A stretch of 64,000 bases of DNA from Ruegeria sp. HKCCSA071 (GTDB lineage Bacteria > Pseudomonadota > Alphaproteobacteria > Rhodobacterales > Rhodobacteraceae): NCBI RefSeq assembly GCF_017872555.1, contig NZ_JAEDOX010000001.1, positions 1,537,941-1,601,940 on the forward strand, read 5' to 3'. The notes beneath the pieces were generated by a model that did not search any database, was not told the origin of the DNA, and saw only the letters and a list, made by a program, of their open reading frames with translations. Below are positions 8,458-20,132 of this stretch, piece after piece (position 1 is the first letter of the stretch; the number at the start of each line of letters is the position of its first letter). Both the position numbers and the translations under genes were made by a program.

Positions 8458-8808
8458 TCAGGAAATGTTCCAGTCGTCCGGGTGTGCCACCTCTCCAAAC
8501 GCAGTCCAGCTGATCCGGATGCGGGCAATCCGCGTGTCGGACCATGTCCGAAACACCGCTTCAAACCCTTCCGAGGTGATGTTTTCTGCCTGAACCTCGG
8601 CGCGCAGGGCTGATGATGTGTCGACATCCCAAAGGGAAATCCCGATCTGGACCATGGGCGGGCTAAGAAACGTGTCCTTGAATTGGATGGGTTTCCGACG
8701 TTCTCGGGGGCCTTCACCAGTCCACATGTCCCCGCCTTCGGCAAATTCCGAAAACAGAACACTTTCACCCTGATCGATGCCAATGGGATGGGTCAGAAAT
8801 TTTTTCAT
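8458..8808 (-). CDS. Small H-type lectin domain protein
   Basis: A 116-residue protein. Residues about 35-110 match the H-type lectin domain (PF09458-like): FKDTFLSPPMVQIGISLWD, then a run ending TWSDTRIARIRISWTAFG. This beta-sandwich was first described in snail agglutinin and binds GalNAc-type sugars, and bacterial members are uncharacterised. No signal peptide is visible. A TATAAT-like element lies about 10-15 bases before the ATG, so the mRNA may be nearly leaderless. It lies on the same strand as the atp operon but beyond its terminator. Ligand and role unknown. Confidence 0.65.
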   Translation of the reverse strand: MKKFLTHPIGIDQGESVLFSEFAEGGDMWTGEGPRERRKPIQFKDTFLSPPMVQIGISLWDVDTSSALRAEVQAENITSEGFEAVFRTWSDTRIARIRISWTAFGEVAHPDDWNIS

Positions 8809-8866
8809 GTTTTCATCATTATACTTGAATTTCCGCAACTTACCCCGGCTTTTTGGCAAAAGCACG

Positions 8867-8900
8867 ACAAAAAAACGGCCCCGCGATCGCGAGGCCGTTC
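8867..8900 (-). terminator. Terminator of the atpHAGDC operon
   Basis: On the minus strand AACGGCC and GGCCGTT (8893-8899 with 8874-8880) enclose a CGCGATCGCG core, and the stem is followed by seven T. It lies 23 bases beyond the atpC stop. Confidence 0.85.
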
Positions 8901-8922
8901 CAGTTTTTCAGTGTTAAGCCAA

Positions 8923-9333
8923 TTACAGGCTCATATGCGTCCCAAGCGCTTCCATGTCGGCCAGCAGCTTGGCGGCTTCGTCGACGATCGACATATCGTC
9001 GCCGCCTTTTGCCGCTTCGTGCGAGGCGCGCGCCTCGGCAATCAGCTCGTCCATATGCGAACGGGTGATTTCCGAAACCGGAACCGCCTTTTCGGCCAGA
9101 ACCGACAGGCTGTCGCCGTTGATCTGGGCAAACCCGCCGGTGACCAGGTATTCGCTGGACCCTTCGGGTGCCTCAACCTTCAGAAGACCGGGGCGCAGCG
9201 TTGTGATGGTGGGGGCATGATCGGGCATCGCCGTCATGTCCCCGTCCGCGCCGGGAATCTGAACCGCGGTGACCTCGAGCGAAGCAAGGCTCCGCTCGGG
9301 GCTGACGAGGTCGAAATGCATCGTGTTTGCCAT
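8923..9333 (-). CDS. atpC: F1 ATP synthase epsilon subunit
   Basis: A 136-residue central-stalk subunit that couples rotation to the c-ring and inhibits ATP hydrolysis. The N-terminal beta-sandwich ([22 protein letters not shown]) and the short C-terminal helical part are visible. Last gene of the F1 operon, 12 bases after atpD, followed by the terminator. Confidence 0.93.
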   Translation of the reverse strand: MANTMHFDLVSPERSLASLEVTAVQIPGADGDMTAMPDHAPTITTLRPGLLKVEAPEGSSEYLVTGGFAQINGDSLSVLAEKAVPVSEITRSHMDELIAEARASHEAAKGGDDMSIVDEAAKLLADMEALGTHMSL

Positions 9334-9345
9334 CAGGGATACTCC

Positions 9346-11666
<2,321 letters not shown>

Positions 11667-11678
11667 CGGAACCTCCTA

Positions 11679-13217
11679 TCAAGCGAAGGTCGCGGCGTAT
11701 TCGTCGATCGCTGCTTTGAGTTTGTCGGACGCGTCACCTTTAATCTTCGGATCTTCGTCGGTGATCCATTTCAGCAGGTCAGCGTGCTTGCCGCGCAGAT
11801 GCGCCAGCAGGCCAGCCTCGTAGCGGCCAACATCCGACACGTCGATCTTGTCGAGGTAACCGTTGGTGCCCGCGAAGATGACGCAGACGATTTCCGCGTT
11901 GGTCAGCGGCGAATACTGCGGCTGCTTCATCAGCTCGGTCAGGCGCGCACCGCGGTTCAGCAGCTGCTGGGTTGCGGCGTCGAGGTCGGACCCAAACTGC
12001 GCAAAGGCCGCCATTTCGCGATACTGAGCCAGTTCCAGCTTGACCGGACCGGCAACCGATTTCATCGCGTCGGTCTGAGCCGACGAGCCCACACGCGAAA
12101 CCGACAGACCGGTGTTCACGGCAGGACGGATGCCCTGATAGAACAGTTCGGTTTCCAAGAAGATCTGACCGTCGGTGATCGAGATCACGTTGGTCGGAAT
12201 AAAGGCCGAAACGTCACCACCCTGGGTTTCGATAACCGGCAGAGCGGTCAGCGAACCTGCGCCGAAGTCTTCGTTTAGCTTCGCCGAACGTTCCAGCAGA
12301 CGGGAGTGGAGGTAGAAAACGTCACCCGGATAGGCTTCGCGGCCCGGCGGGCGGCGCAGCAGCAGCGACATCTGACGATAGGACACGGCCTGTTTCGACA
12401 GGTCATCATAGATGATCAGCGCGTGACGGCCATTGTCACGGAAATATTCCGCCATCGCGGTTGCGGCATAGGGTGCCAGGAACTGCATCGGTGCCGGGTC
12501 GGACGCGGTTGCGGCGACAACGATCGAATATTCAATCGCACCGGATTCTTCCAGTTTCTTCACCAGCTGGGCAACGGTCGAACGCTTCTGACCGATCGCA
12601 ACGTAAACGCAGTACAGTTTCTTCGACTCGTCATCGCCTGCGGCTTCGTTATAGACCTTCTGGTTCAGGATGGTGTCCAGAGCAACGGCGGTTTTACCGG
12701 TCTGGCGGTCACCAATAATCAGCTCGCGCTGGCCACGGCCAATCGGGATCATCGCGTCAACCGATTTCAGGCCGGTTGCCATCGGTTCGTGAACCGACTT
12801 ACGCGGGATGATGCCTGGTGCCTTGACGTCCGCAACGCCGCGCTTGGTGGCATTGATCGGACCTTTGCCGTCCAGCGGGTTGCCCAGACCGTCAACAACA
12901 CGGCCCAGCAGTTCATCACCGATCGGAACGTCCACGATCGAGTTGGTGCGCTTGACGGTGTCACCTTCTTTGATGTCACGGTCAGAACCGAAGATAACGA
13001 CACCGACGTTGTCGCTTTCCAGGTTCAGCGCCATACCCATGATGCCGCCGGGAAATTCGACCATCTCACCGGCTTGAACGTTGTCCAGGCCATATACACG
13101 GGCAATCCCGTCACCGACGCTCAGCACGCGACCGATCTCGGCCACTTCGGCTTCCTGACCAAAATTCTTGATCTGGTCCTTCAGGATTGCAGAAATCTCT
13201 GCAGCTTGGATTCCCAT
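11679..13217 (-). CDS. atpA: F1 ATP synthase alpha subunit
   Basis: A 512-residue non-catalytic nucleotide-binding subunit. Walker A is GDRQTGKTA. The N-terminal [15 protein letters not shown] and the arginine-finger region near [10 protein letters not shown] are typical. An AGAGGT site precedes the ATG, which directly abuts the atpH stop. Confidence 0.97.
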   Translation of the reverse strand: MGIQAAEISAILKDQIKNFGQEAEVAEIGRVLSVGDGIARVYGLDNVQAGEMVEFPGGIMGMALNLESDNVGVVIFGSDRDIKEGDTVKRTNSIVDVPIGDELLGRVVDGLGNPLDGKGPINATKRGVADVKAPGIIPRKSVHEPMATGLKSVDAMIPIGRGQRELIIGDRQTGKTAVALDTILNQKVYNEAAGDDESKKLYCVYVAIGQKRSTVAQLVKKLEESGAIEYSIVVAATASDPAPMQFLAPYAATAMAEYFRDNGRHALIIYDDLSKQAVSYRQMSLLLRRPPGREAYPGDVFYLHSRLLERSAKLNEDFGAGSLTALPVIETQGGDVSAFIPTNVISITDGQIFLETELFYQGIRPAVNTGLSVSRVGSSAQTDAMKSVAGPVKLELAQYREMAAFAQFGSDLDAATQQLLNRGARLTELMKQPQYSPLTNAEIVCVIFAGTNGYLDKIDVSDVGRYEAGLLAHLRGKHADLLKWITDEDPKIKGDASDKLKAAIDEYAATFA

Positions 13218-13778
13218 TTATCCGACCTCTTTCATTGCATTCTGTAGGGAGTTCAGCTTCGAACGGATCGAACTGTCGATCATTTTCGAGCCCACTTTGA
13301 CGACAAGACCGCCGATGAGGCTTTCATCAACGGTCGCATTGATAGTTACGGTCTTGCCCACACGCTCGGACAGCGTCTTGGACAGTTTTTCCAGTTGTGT
13401 CTTGGTCAGCGCCTTGGCCGAGGCGACATCGGCGGTCACTTCGCCACGCTCGTCAGCCAACATGTCGCGCAGCACCTGCACCAGTTGCGGCACAACAAAC
13501 AGGCGGCGTTTCTGCGCCATCAGACCCAGCGTGTTGCGCAGGATGGCGTTCAGGCCCATCTTGTCAGCAATCGCGGTAATTGCAGCTTCCTGCTCGGCGC
13601 GTGAAACCAGCGGCGATGCGATCAGGTCACGCAGATCGGCACTGTCGCCCAGTGCTGCTGCCAGATCATTGATGCCGGATTCCAGACCCGCAAGGTCATT
13701 ATTCTCTTTTGCGATCTCGAAGATCGCGGTGGCATAGCGCTCGGCGATGCCTGTGGAAATCGAAGCTGGTTCGGACAC
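13218..13778 (-). CDS. atpH: F1 ATP synthase delta subunit
   Basis: A 186-residue peripheral-stalk subunit (OSCP type) that fixes F1 to the b subunits. First gene of atpHAGDC. Two GTG starts are possible, at 13784 and 13778. The second is preferred because GGAAGGG lies 6 bases upstream and the product then starts (M)SEPASIS, as in related bacteria. F0 genes are not adjacent, the usual split arrangement in alphaproteobacteria. Confidence 0.92.
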   Translation of the reverse strand: MSEPASISTGIAERYATAIFEIAKENNDLAGLESGINDLAAALGDSADLRDLIASPLVSRAEQEAAITAIADKMGLNAILRNTLGLMAQKRRLFVVPQLVQVLRDMLADERGEVTADVASAKALTKTQLEKLSKTLSERVGKTVTINATVDESLIGGLVVKVGSKMIDSSIRSKLNSLQNAMKEVG

Positions 13779-13960
13779 GTCCACCCTTCCGATATTTGAG
13801 GCCCCGATTTTGGGCAGCGACCGCTACCTTGGGGCGTGAGGAAACCCCGGCCAGACGGTCGGGGATCAAAATCACCGGGGATGTAGCAGAGGTGAACCAA
13901 CCAAGCAATACGCTATAGCGGTAACAGATTTATCCACAAAATGTTAATTTTCATACACTT
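13779..13960 (-). promoter_or_regulatory. atp operon promoter and leader, with a perfect DnaA box
   Basis: Reading on the minus strand, TTGTGG (about 13934-13939), a 15-16-base spacer and CTATAG/TATAGC form a plausible promoter. The DnaA box TTATCCACA (plus strand 13930-13938) overlaps the -35 element. The roughly 130-base leader can form GGTAGC/GCTGCC with a GGTC loop, enclosed by GCCCC/GGGGC, shortly before the ribosome site. The rest of the 13779-14080 gap contains a GCGACCG/CGGTCGC hairpin (13970-13990) and no gene that I can support. Confidence 0.45.
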
Positions 13961-14080
13961 ACATCAAGTGCGACCGTTTGGACCGGTCGCGGCAGTTGAA
14001 AAATGTTACGAATATGCAGGTTTTTGCGATTCCTGTGACTTTTTTCTCGCGAATTTGTCACTTTGGGATGCACGCGGTTG

Positions 14081-14824
14081 TCATGCAGGCTTTAGCAGAC
14101 CGTCCAGCGCCTTGATCGGCTTCCTGATGGCATCTTTGGTGACATTACCCCGAGGCGGGTGAATGTTCTTTGTGACCTCGACCATCAACACCCCGCCCGC
14201 CATCACAGTTGGAATGCGCTGCCCGGTTTTTTCGATCAGACTGCCCGATTTCAACCAAAAGCGCCGGAAGGATGGCGGCATGTAAAGAGCCGAGCAATGC
14301 GCCTCGGGCAGGAAGTAGTGTGATCTGAGCTGATTTTCCAGCTGAGTGGCGGAATAGGGACGACCAAAGCCAAATGGCGTTTTGTCCGTACGTGACCACA
14401 GACCCGCCCGGTTCGGAACAATGAACACGGCCCTGCCACCGGGGCCCAAAACACGCCAGCATTCCTCGAGCAGCTGGTTTGGCCGCTCGGACGTTTCCAG
14501 CCCGTGCATCACCACCAGCTTGTCCACGTGACCGGTTTCAATGGGCCACCGGGTCTCTTCCGTCAGGACCGAGACATTGGGCATCCCCGCAGGCCAGGGC
14601 ATCACACCCTGCGGGCCGGGCATCAGCCCAATGACCCGGCGCGCATCGGCCAGATAAGGGCGCAACAGCGGCACGGCAAAGCCAAAACCGGCAACGGTCT
14701 GACCTTTGGCTTCGGGCCAAAGCTGTATCAGTCGCCCGCGAATAGCCGCTTGCGCCGCGCGCCCAAGGGTGCTGCGGTAGTAGAAGTTCCTCAGATCCTG
14801 CACATCAAGATGCATTGCGGACAT
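14081..14824 (-). CDS. Class I SAM-dependent methyltransferase family protein
   Basis: A 247-residue protein related to class I methyltransferases. The post-motif-I core is visible as [12 protein letters not shown], then a motif II/III segment [21 protein letters not shown]. The usual glycine-rich SAM loop is diverged ([15 protein letters not shown]), so activity should not be assumed. The longer in-frame start at 14917 would overlap gloB on the other strand. The ATG at 14824 (or 14815) leaves a normal divergent promoter gap. Target unknown. Confidence 0.75.
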   Translation of the reverse strand: MSAMHLDVQDLRNFYYRSTLGRAAQAAIRGRLIQLWPEAKGQTVAGFGFAVPLLRPYLADARRVIGLMPGPQGVMPWPAGMPNVSVLTEETRWPIETGHVDKLVVMHGLETSERPNQLLEECWRVLGPGGRAVFIVPNRAGLWSRTDKTPFGFGRPYSATQLENQLRSHYFLPEAHCSALYMPPSFRRFWLKSGSLIEKTGQRIPTVMAGGVLMVEVTKNIHPPRGNVTKDAIRKPIKALDGLLKPA

Positions 14825-14876
14825 CCGGTCAATCGGCTTAGCTGGGCGCAGTCTAGCAATGAAAGGGCAAAAGGCC

Positions 14877-15644
14877 ATGCCTCTTGAAATCGTTACAATC
14901 CCGTGCCTCAGCGACAATTACGCCTTTCTGGCCCATGACAGCGGCAATGGCCAGACTGCGCTGATTGACGCGCCCGAAGCCGCGCCGATTCTTGCAGCGC
15001 TGGAAGATCGGGGATGGACGTTGTCACATGTGCTGCTGACCCATCACCACTGGGATCACGTTGAAGGGCTGGCCGAAATTCTGACCCAGCACCCCGCAAG
15101 GGTCATCGGTGCGGCCGCCGACGCGCACCGCCTGCCCCCACTGGACCAGCAGGTTGCCGAAGGCGACAGCTTTGAGGTCGGTGGCGAACCGGTCGAGGTG
15201 CTGGACGTTTCGGGGCACACGGTTGGTCATGTCGCGTTTTATCTTCCGCAAAGCGCGGTCGTCTTTACCGCTGACAGCCTGATGGCGTTGGGTTGTGGGC
15301 GTCTGTTCGAAGGCAGCCCGGCGCAGATGTGGGCGTCGCTGAGCAAACTGGCCGCTTTGCCGGATGACACTCTGGTCTGTTCGGGGCATGAATATACACA
15401 ATCCAACGCAAAATTCGCCATTACCGTCGATCCCGAGAACACCGCGTTGAAACAGCGAATTGCCGATATCGACCGCGCCCGCGCCGCTGGCGAAGCCACT
15501 GTTCCGTCGATTTTGGCGCTTGAGAAAGCCACCAACCCGTTCCTGAGGGTGACTGATCCGGCGATTCAGGCCCATCTTGGTTTGGCAAACGCCGATCCTG
15601 TGGAGGTTTTCGCCGAAATCCGGGGTAGAAAAGACAGGTTCTGA
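14877..15644 (+). CDS. gloB: Hydroxyacylglutathione hydrolase (glyoxalase II)
   Basis: A 255-residue metallo-beta-lactamase-fold enzyme that hydrolyses S-lactoylglutathione to lactate and glutathione, completing methylglyoxal detoxification. The binuclear metal motif THHHWDH is present, with further ligands in SGHTVGH and SGHEYT and the C-terminal glyoxalase II helical domain ending NPFLRV...IRGRKDRF. The ATG at 14877 gives the family N-terminus [17 protein letters not shown]. Confidence 0.93.
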   Translation: MPLEIVTIPCLSDNYAFLAHDSGNGQTALIDAPEAAPILAALEDRGWTLSHVLLTHHHWDHVEGLAEILTQHPARVIGAAADAHRLPPLDQQVAEGDSFEVGGEPVEVLDVSGHTVGHVAFYLPQSAVVFTADSLMALGCGRLFEGSPAQMWASLSKLAALPDDTLVCSGHEYTQSNAKFAITVDPENTALKQRIADIDRARAAGEATVPSILALEKATNPFLRVTDPAIQAHLGLANADPVEVFAEIRGRKDRF

Positions 15645-15818
15645 TGCTTATTTGCCCCTCTTCACGGCCACGGTCACAACAAATGTGACTGTCAAGTGAA
15701 AGAAAACCCTTGAAGCCGGGCCACGATCAACCAAACTCTAATAGTATGAGGACATGGTTGGGATGGGGTTCCGGCCGAAAGCCCGCCCCCTTCTGACCCA
15801 AGACAGAGGAGCACCCGC

Positions 15819-18143
15819 GTGCCTTCATTCTCGAGCACACTGGAACAAGCCATCCACGCGGCCCTTGCGGCTGCGAATGAACGGCGACACGAATTTGCAA
15901 CGCTGGAGCATTTGCTGCTGGCGCTTCTGGAAGAACCCGATGCGGTGCGCGTCATGAAAGCGTGCAGCGTTGATCTGGACGAGTTGCGCAGCACTCTGGT
16001 TGAGTTCATCGACGAGGACCTATCGAATCTGGTCACGGATATCGACGGGTCCGAAGCCGTACCAACGGCAGCGTTCCAGCGCGTCATTCAACGCGCCGCT
16101 ATCCATGTGCAAAGCTCGGGCCGGACCGAAGTGACCGGCGCCAATGTGCTGGTCGCCATTTTCGCCGAACGCGAAAGCAATGCCGCCTATTTCCTGCAAG
16201 AACAGGACATGACCCGGTACGACGCGGTCAATTTCATCGCCCATGGCGTGGCCAAAGACCCTGCGTATGGCGAAAGCCGGTCGGTGTCCGGAGCGGATCA
16301 GGTGGAAGAAGAAGCTCAGTCAGGTTCCGGCGAAACGGAGCAAAAGGAAAGTGCGCTTGGGAAATACTGCATTGACCTGAACGCGAAATCGCGTGCGGGT
16401 GATGTCGATCCGCTGATAGGGCGGGCGGATGAGGTGGAACGCTGTATCCAGGTGCTGTGCCGCCGCCGCAAGAACAACCCGCTGCTGGTGGGCGATCCGG
16501 GCGTGGGCAAAACCGCCATCGCCGAAGGTCTGGCGCACAAGATCGTCGCCGGAGAGGCGCCCGATGTGCTGGCCAATACCACGATCTATTCCTTGGACAT
16601 GGGCGCGCTGTTGGCCGGAACCCGCTATCGCGGCGATTTCGAGGAACGCCTGAAAGCGGTTGTAACCGAACTGGAAGAGCACCCCGACGCGGTGCTTTTC
16701 ATCGACGAAATTCACACCGTGATCGGTGCCGGTGCAACCTCGGGCGGGGCGATGGATGCCTCGAACCTGTTGAAGCCAGCATTGCAGGGCGGCAAGCTGC
16801 GCACCATGGGGTCTACCACCTACAAAGAGTTTCGCCAGCATTTCGAGAAGGACCGAGCCCTGTCGCGCCGGTTCCAGAAGATCGATGTGAACGAGCCTTC
16901 GGTTGAAGACAGTGTCAAGATCCTGCGCGGTCTGAAGCCATACTTCGAAAAACATCACGACATCAAATACACCGCTGATGCGATCAAAACCGCGGTCGAG
17001 CTGTCGGCGCGTTACATCAACGACCGTAAGCTGCCCGACAAGGCCATCGATGTGATCGACGAGGCTGGCGCGGCGCAGCATCTGGTCGCGGAAAGCAAGC
17101 GGCGCAAAACCATTGGTGTCAAAGAGATCGAGGCGGTTGTCGCCAAGATCGCCCGCATCCCGCCCAAGAACGTCACCAAGGACGATGCCGAGGTGCTGAA
17201 AGACCTCGAAGCCTCGCTGAAACGGGTGGTGTTTGGTCAGAATCTGGCGATCGAGGCGCTGGCCAGCGCAATCAAGCTGGCCCGCGCCGGCCTGCGAGAG
17301 CCCGAAAAGCCCATCGGCAACTATCTGTTTGCCGGCCCGACCGGTGTGGGCAAGACCGAGGTGGCGAAACAGCTGGCGGATACGCTGGGCGTTGAACTGC
17401 TGCGTTTCGACATGTCGGAATACATGGAGAAACACGCGGTCAGCCGTCTGATCGGCGCACCTCCGGGCTATGTCGGGTTCGATCAGGGGGGCCTGCTGAC
17501 CGACGGTGTCGACCAGCATCCACATTGTGTGTTGCTGCTGGACGAGATTGAAAAGGCGCACCCGGATGTGTTCAACATCCTGTTGCAGGTGATGGACCAT
17601 GGGGAACTGACCGACCATAACGGCCGTACGGTGAACTTCCGCAACGTGGTACTGATCATGACCTCGAATGCGGGGGCGCAAGAGCAGGCCAAGGCCGCCA
17701 TCGGGTTCGGTCGTGACCGTCGCGAGGGCGAAGACACTGCCGCGATTGAACGCATGTTCACGCCGGAATTCCGCAACCGTCTGGATGCCGTCATCTCGTT
17801 CGCACCGCTGCCGAAAGAGGTCATTTTGCAGGTGGTCGAGAAATTCGTCCTGCAACTGGAAGCGCAGTTGCTGGATCGTGGTGTGACAATCGATCTGACA
17901 CCCAAAGCCGCCGAATGGCTGGCGGATAAAGGGTATGACGACAAGATGGGTGCGCGCCCGCTGGGCCGTGTCATTCAGGAACACATCAAGAAACCGCTGG
18001 CCGAAGAACTGCTGTTTGGTAAGCTGGCAAAAGGTGGTGTGGTCCGTGTCTCGGTCAAGAAGGGTGATCTGAATCTTGAGATCCTTGGCCCGGATCAACC
18101 GCGTATTTCGGGTGACAAGCCCCCGCTTCTGACGGCGGATTGA
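15819..18143 (+). CDS. clpA: ATP-dependent Clp protease ATP-binding subunit ClpA
   Basis: A 774-residue AAA+ unfoldase that feeds substrates to ClpP. Order of parts: N-domain (1-140) beginning SSTLEQAIHAALAAANERRHEFATLEHLLL, first AAA module with Walker A GDPGVGKTA, second AAA module with Walker A GPTGVGKTE, and the ClpP-docking IGF loop (IGFGRDR). An acidic/Gln-rich linker lies at about 150-180. The start is GTG at 15819, with GAGGAG upstream. clpS, often the upstream neighbour, is absent from the 174-base gap before it. A strong terminator follows. Confidence 0.95.
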   Translation: MPSFSSTLEQAIHAALAAANERRHEFATLEHLLLALLEEPDAVRVMKACSVDLDELRSTLVEFIDEDLSNLVTDIDGSEAVPTAAFQRVIQRAAIHVQSSGRTEVTGANVLVAIFAERESNAAYFLQEQDMTRYDAVNFIAHGVAKDPAYGESRSVSGADQVEEEAQSGSGETEQKESALGKYCIDLNAKSRAGDVDPLIGRADEVERCIQVLCRRRKNNPLLVGDPGVGKTAIAEGLAHKIVAGEAPDVLANTTIYSLDMGALLAGTRYRGDFEERLKAVVTELEEHPDAVLFIDEIHTVIGAGATSGGAMDASNLLKPALQGGKLRTMGSTTYKEFRQHFEKDRALSRRFQKIDVNEPSVEDSVKILRGLKPYFEKHHDIKYTADAIKTAVELSARYINDRKLPDKAIDVIDEAGAAQHLVAESKRRKTIGVKEIEAVVAKIARIPPKNVTKDDAEVLKDLEASLKRVVFGQNLAIEALASAIKLARAGLREPEKPIGNYLFAGPTGVGKTEVAKQLADTLGVELLRFDMSEYMEKHAVSRLIGAPPGYVGFDQGGLLTDGVDQHPHCVLLLDEIEKAHPDVFNILLQVMDHGELTDHNGRTVNFRNVVLIMTSNAGAQEQAKAAIGFGRDRREGEDTAAIERMFTPEFRNRLDAVISFAPLPKEVILQVVEKFVLQLEAQLLDRGVTIDLTPKAAEWLADKGYDDKMGARPLGRVIQEHIKKPLAEELLFGKLAKGGVVRVSVKKGDLNLEILGPDQPRISGDKPPLLTAD

Positions 18144-18164
18144 TTGCCTGACGCATCAAACAGA

Positions 18165-18191
18165 AAACCCGCCAAACAAGGCGGGTTTTTT
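18165..18191 (+). terminator. Rho-independent terminator of clpA
   Basis: AAACCCGCC (18165-18173) pairs with GGCGGGTTT (18180-18188) around a 6-base A-rich loop and is followed by a T run. It lies about 20 bases after the clpA stop. The rest of the gap to 18386 shows no gene. Confidence 0.9.
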
Positions 18192-18386
18192 GTTTTGCCC
18201 AGCACAGACAAGGACTCACCCGCCTACCCCAGGGTCGCAATGGCGTCTCGGTTAGGCTGCGCGTGAAACGTCTGGCGGACATGCGCAGCCATGATTTTCT
18301 TACGGCACGGGTCACTGTGGCCCGTATCGCCAATAACCGGTTGCGGATCGGCGGCTTGTTTTCGTGGCTACCAAGGGCCAGTGGCC

Positions 18387-20129
18387 TTACCTTTCGGTCA
18401 GTTTCAACTCGATCCGGCGGTTTTGCGCGTGTGCCTCGGGCGTGTCAGCCGGATTGACGGGCTGGAATTCTCCAAACCCGTTAGCCGCAAGGCGGTTGGG
18501 TGGAATGCCCAGCGCGTCAACCATAAAGCGCACGACCGACAGCGCGCGACCCTGGCTGAGCTCCCAGTTGTCGCGATACCGGCCCGACCCTGCCAGAGGA
18601 ACGTTGTCGGTGTGGCCGTCGACCCGGATCACCCAGTTCAGACCCGGCGGGATTTCAGCGGCAACACTACGTAGGATGTTAGCCACCTTGGCGACCTCCT
18701 GCTGCCCTTCTGCGGACAGTACGGCGGACCCGGTCGGGAACAGAACCTCGGACGAGAATACAAACCGGTCACCTTCGATGCGCACCCCCTCCTGACCGCC
18801 CAGAACGTCCCGCAGGCGACCGAAGAATTCCGAGCGATAGCGTTGCAGGTCCTCGGCCTGTGCCGCCAATTCCTGGTTCTGCCCGGCCAGTGCCTCGGCC
18901 TCGGCCTCAAGACGCAGGCGTTCCGCTTCTTCCAGCAGACGGCGCCTGCGTTCTTCGGATGCGGCACGGGCCAGCGCTGCGTTCAGGTCCTGTCCTAACG
19001 TCTGAATCTGCACCTCGGCGGCAGCGTTGCGTTCTTCGAAATCGTCAAGCAAAGCCTGCAAGGAGCCAAGTTGCCCGCGCAGGGCGGCGATCTGCTGGTT
19101 CAGCAGAGCGGCTTCTCGCTGCGCCTCGGCAGAGATTTCTTTTTCATCCGAAAGCGTCGCATTGGCGAGGTCCAGCAAGGCCAGCCGCTGCTCGGCCAGA
19201 GAGCGTTGTGCGTCGGCATCCGCCTGCGCCTGCGTCTGCGCCTGCAAAGCGGCTTCAAGCTGGGCCCGCAGTTCATCCGGGTTCACGTCACCAAACTGAC
19301 GCTCCAACGCGGCACGCGCCGCCTGTGCTGCGGCCAACAGGGTGAGTGTGTCTTCGGCCTCTTTGCGTTGCGCTTCCAGCGCAAGTGTCATGGCCGTCAG
19401 CTCGGCATCGGCATCCTGAAGGCGGTTACGCAGTGCCTCGGCGGCGGCAGCTTCGGCCAGGCGGGCGGCCTCTTCATCGCTGAGCTGCTGTTCAAGGGTG
19501 GTGATCTGGGCGTCCCGGTCGGCGCTGCCTTGCTCCAGATCCGCCACCAGCGCTTCCAGTGCTTCCCGGCGGGCAGCGGCCAGACGGGCGGCTTCGGTCT
19601 GTGCGTCGATTTCCTCGCGGCTTTGGGCAAGCGCCACGTTCAGCGCCTCTTGCTCGGTCAACAGTTGCGCGCGCTGCGTTTCAAGCGCTGCAATATCGCC
19701 CAGTGCCCGTTCCTGTTCGGCCAGCAGGGCGGCAACTTGCGCTTCGAAGTTGGTGATCCGGGTCTGTGCCTGATCCAATGCGGCAGCCTGACGGTCGCGC
19801 TCGGTGGTCAGTGACGCGATCAGTGACTGGGCTTGCGCCAGATCGTCTTCGGCCTGAGACAGGGTGGTATTCAACGCCCCAAGCCGCGCCTGCAACCGGC
19901 TGTTTTCGCGTTCTTCCAGCCCCAGCGCACCCGCCAGCGCCGCGATTTCGTCGGCCAATGTGGTCAGTTCGTCTTCCTGACCCGAGATGGTTTCGCGCAG
20001 CACAAACTGGATCACCATGAAGATGGTCAGCACAAATGTCAGCACCATCAACAGCCCCGTCATCGCGTCGACGAAACCGGGCCAGACCGAGCCCTGGAAC
20101 CGTTGACCGGTGCGGCGGGACAGCGCCAT
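18387..20129 (-). CDS. MotB-like inner-membrane protein: coiled coil plus OmpA peptidoglycan-binding domain
   Basis: A 580-residue protein. One membrane helix spans about 24-44, preceded by FVDAMTGLL, where D21 occupies the position of the proton-carrying aspartate of MotB. A very long Glu/Ala/Gln-rich coiled coil covers about 50-420. The C-terminal OmpA/MotB domain spans about 435-580 and includes DGHTDNVPL and NRRIELKL. It follows its MotA/ExbB-like partner by 3 bases. Together they look like a proton-driven stator anchored to peptidoglycan, but no flagellar genes are nearby and the coiled coil is far longer than in MotB. Function unknown. Confidence 0.85.
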   Translation of the reverse strand: MALSRRTGQRFQGSVWPGFVDAMTGLLMVLTFVLTIFMVIQFVLRETISGQEDELTTLADEIAALAGALGLEERENSRLQARLGALNTTLSQAEDDLAQAQSLIASLTTERDRQAAALDQAQTRITNFEAQVAALLAEQERALGDIAALETQRAQLLTEQEALNVALAQSREEIDAQTEAARLAAARREALEALVADLEQGSADRDAQITTLEQQLSDEEAARLAEAAAAEALRNRLQDADAELTAMTLALEAQRKEAEDTLTLLAAAQAARAALERQFGDVNPDELRAQLEAALQAQTQAQADADAQRSLAEQRLALLDLANATLSDEKEISAEAQREAALLNQQIAALRGQLGSLQALLDDFEERNAAAEVQIQTLGQDLNAALARAASEERRRRLLEEAERLRLEAEAEALAGQNQELAAQAEDLQRYRSEFFGRLRDVLGGQEGVRIEGDRFVFSSEVLFPTGSAVLSAEGQQEVAKVANILRSVAAEIPPGLNWVIRVDGHTDNVPLAGSGRYRDNWELSQGRALSVVRFMVDALGIPPNRLAANGFGEFQPVNPADTPEAHAQNRRIELKLTER

Positions 20130-20132
20130 GGG

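Noticed and set aside
13970..13990. GCGACCG/CGGTCGC hairpin as a terminator
   Set aside because: Good stem, but no T run on either strand and it lies upstream of the atp promoter.
16320..18098. A 592-residue minus-strand open frame opposite clpA
   Set aside because: Antisense shadow. clpA has all family motifs, and this frame has none.
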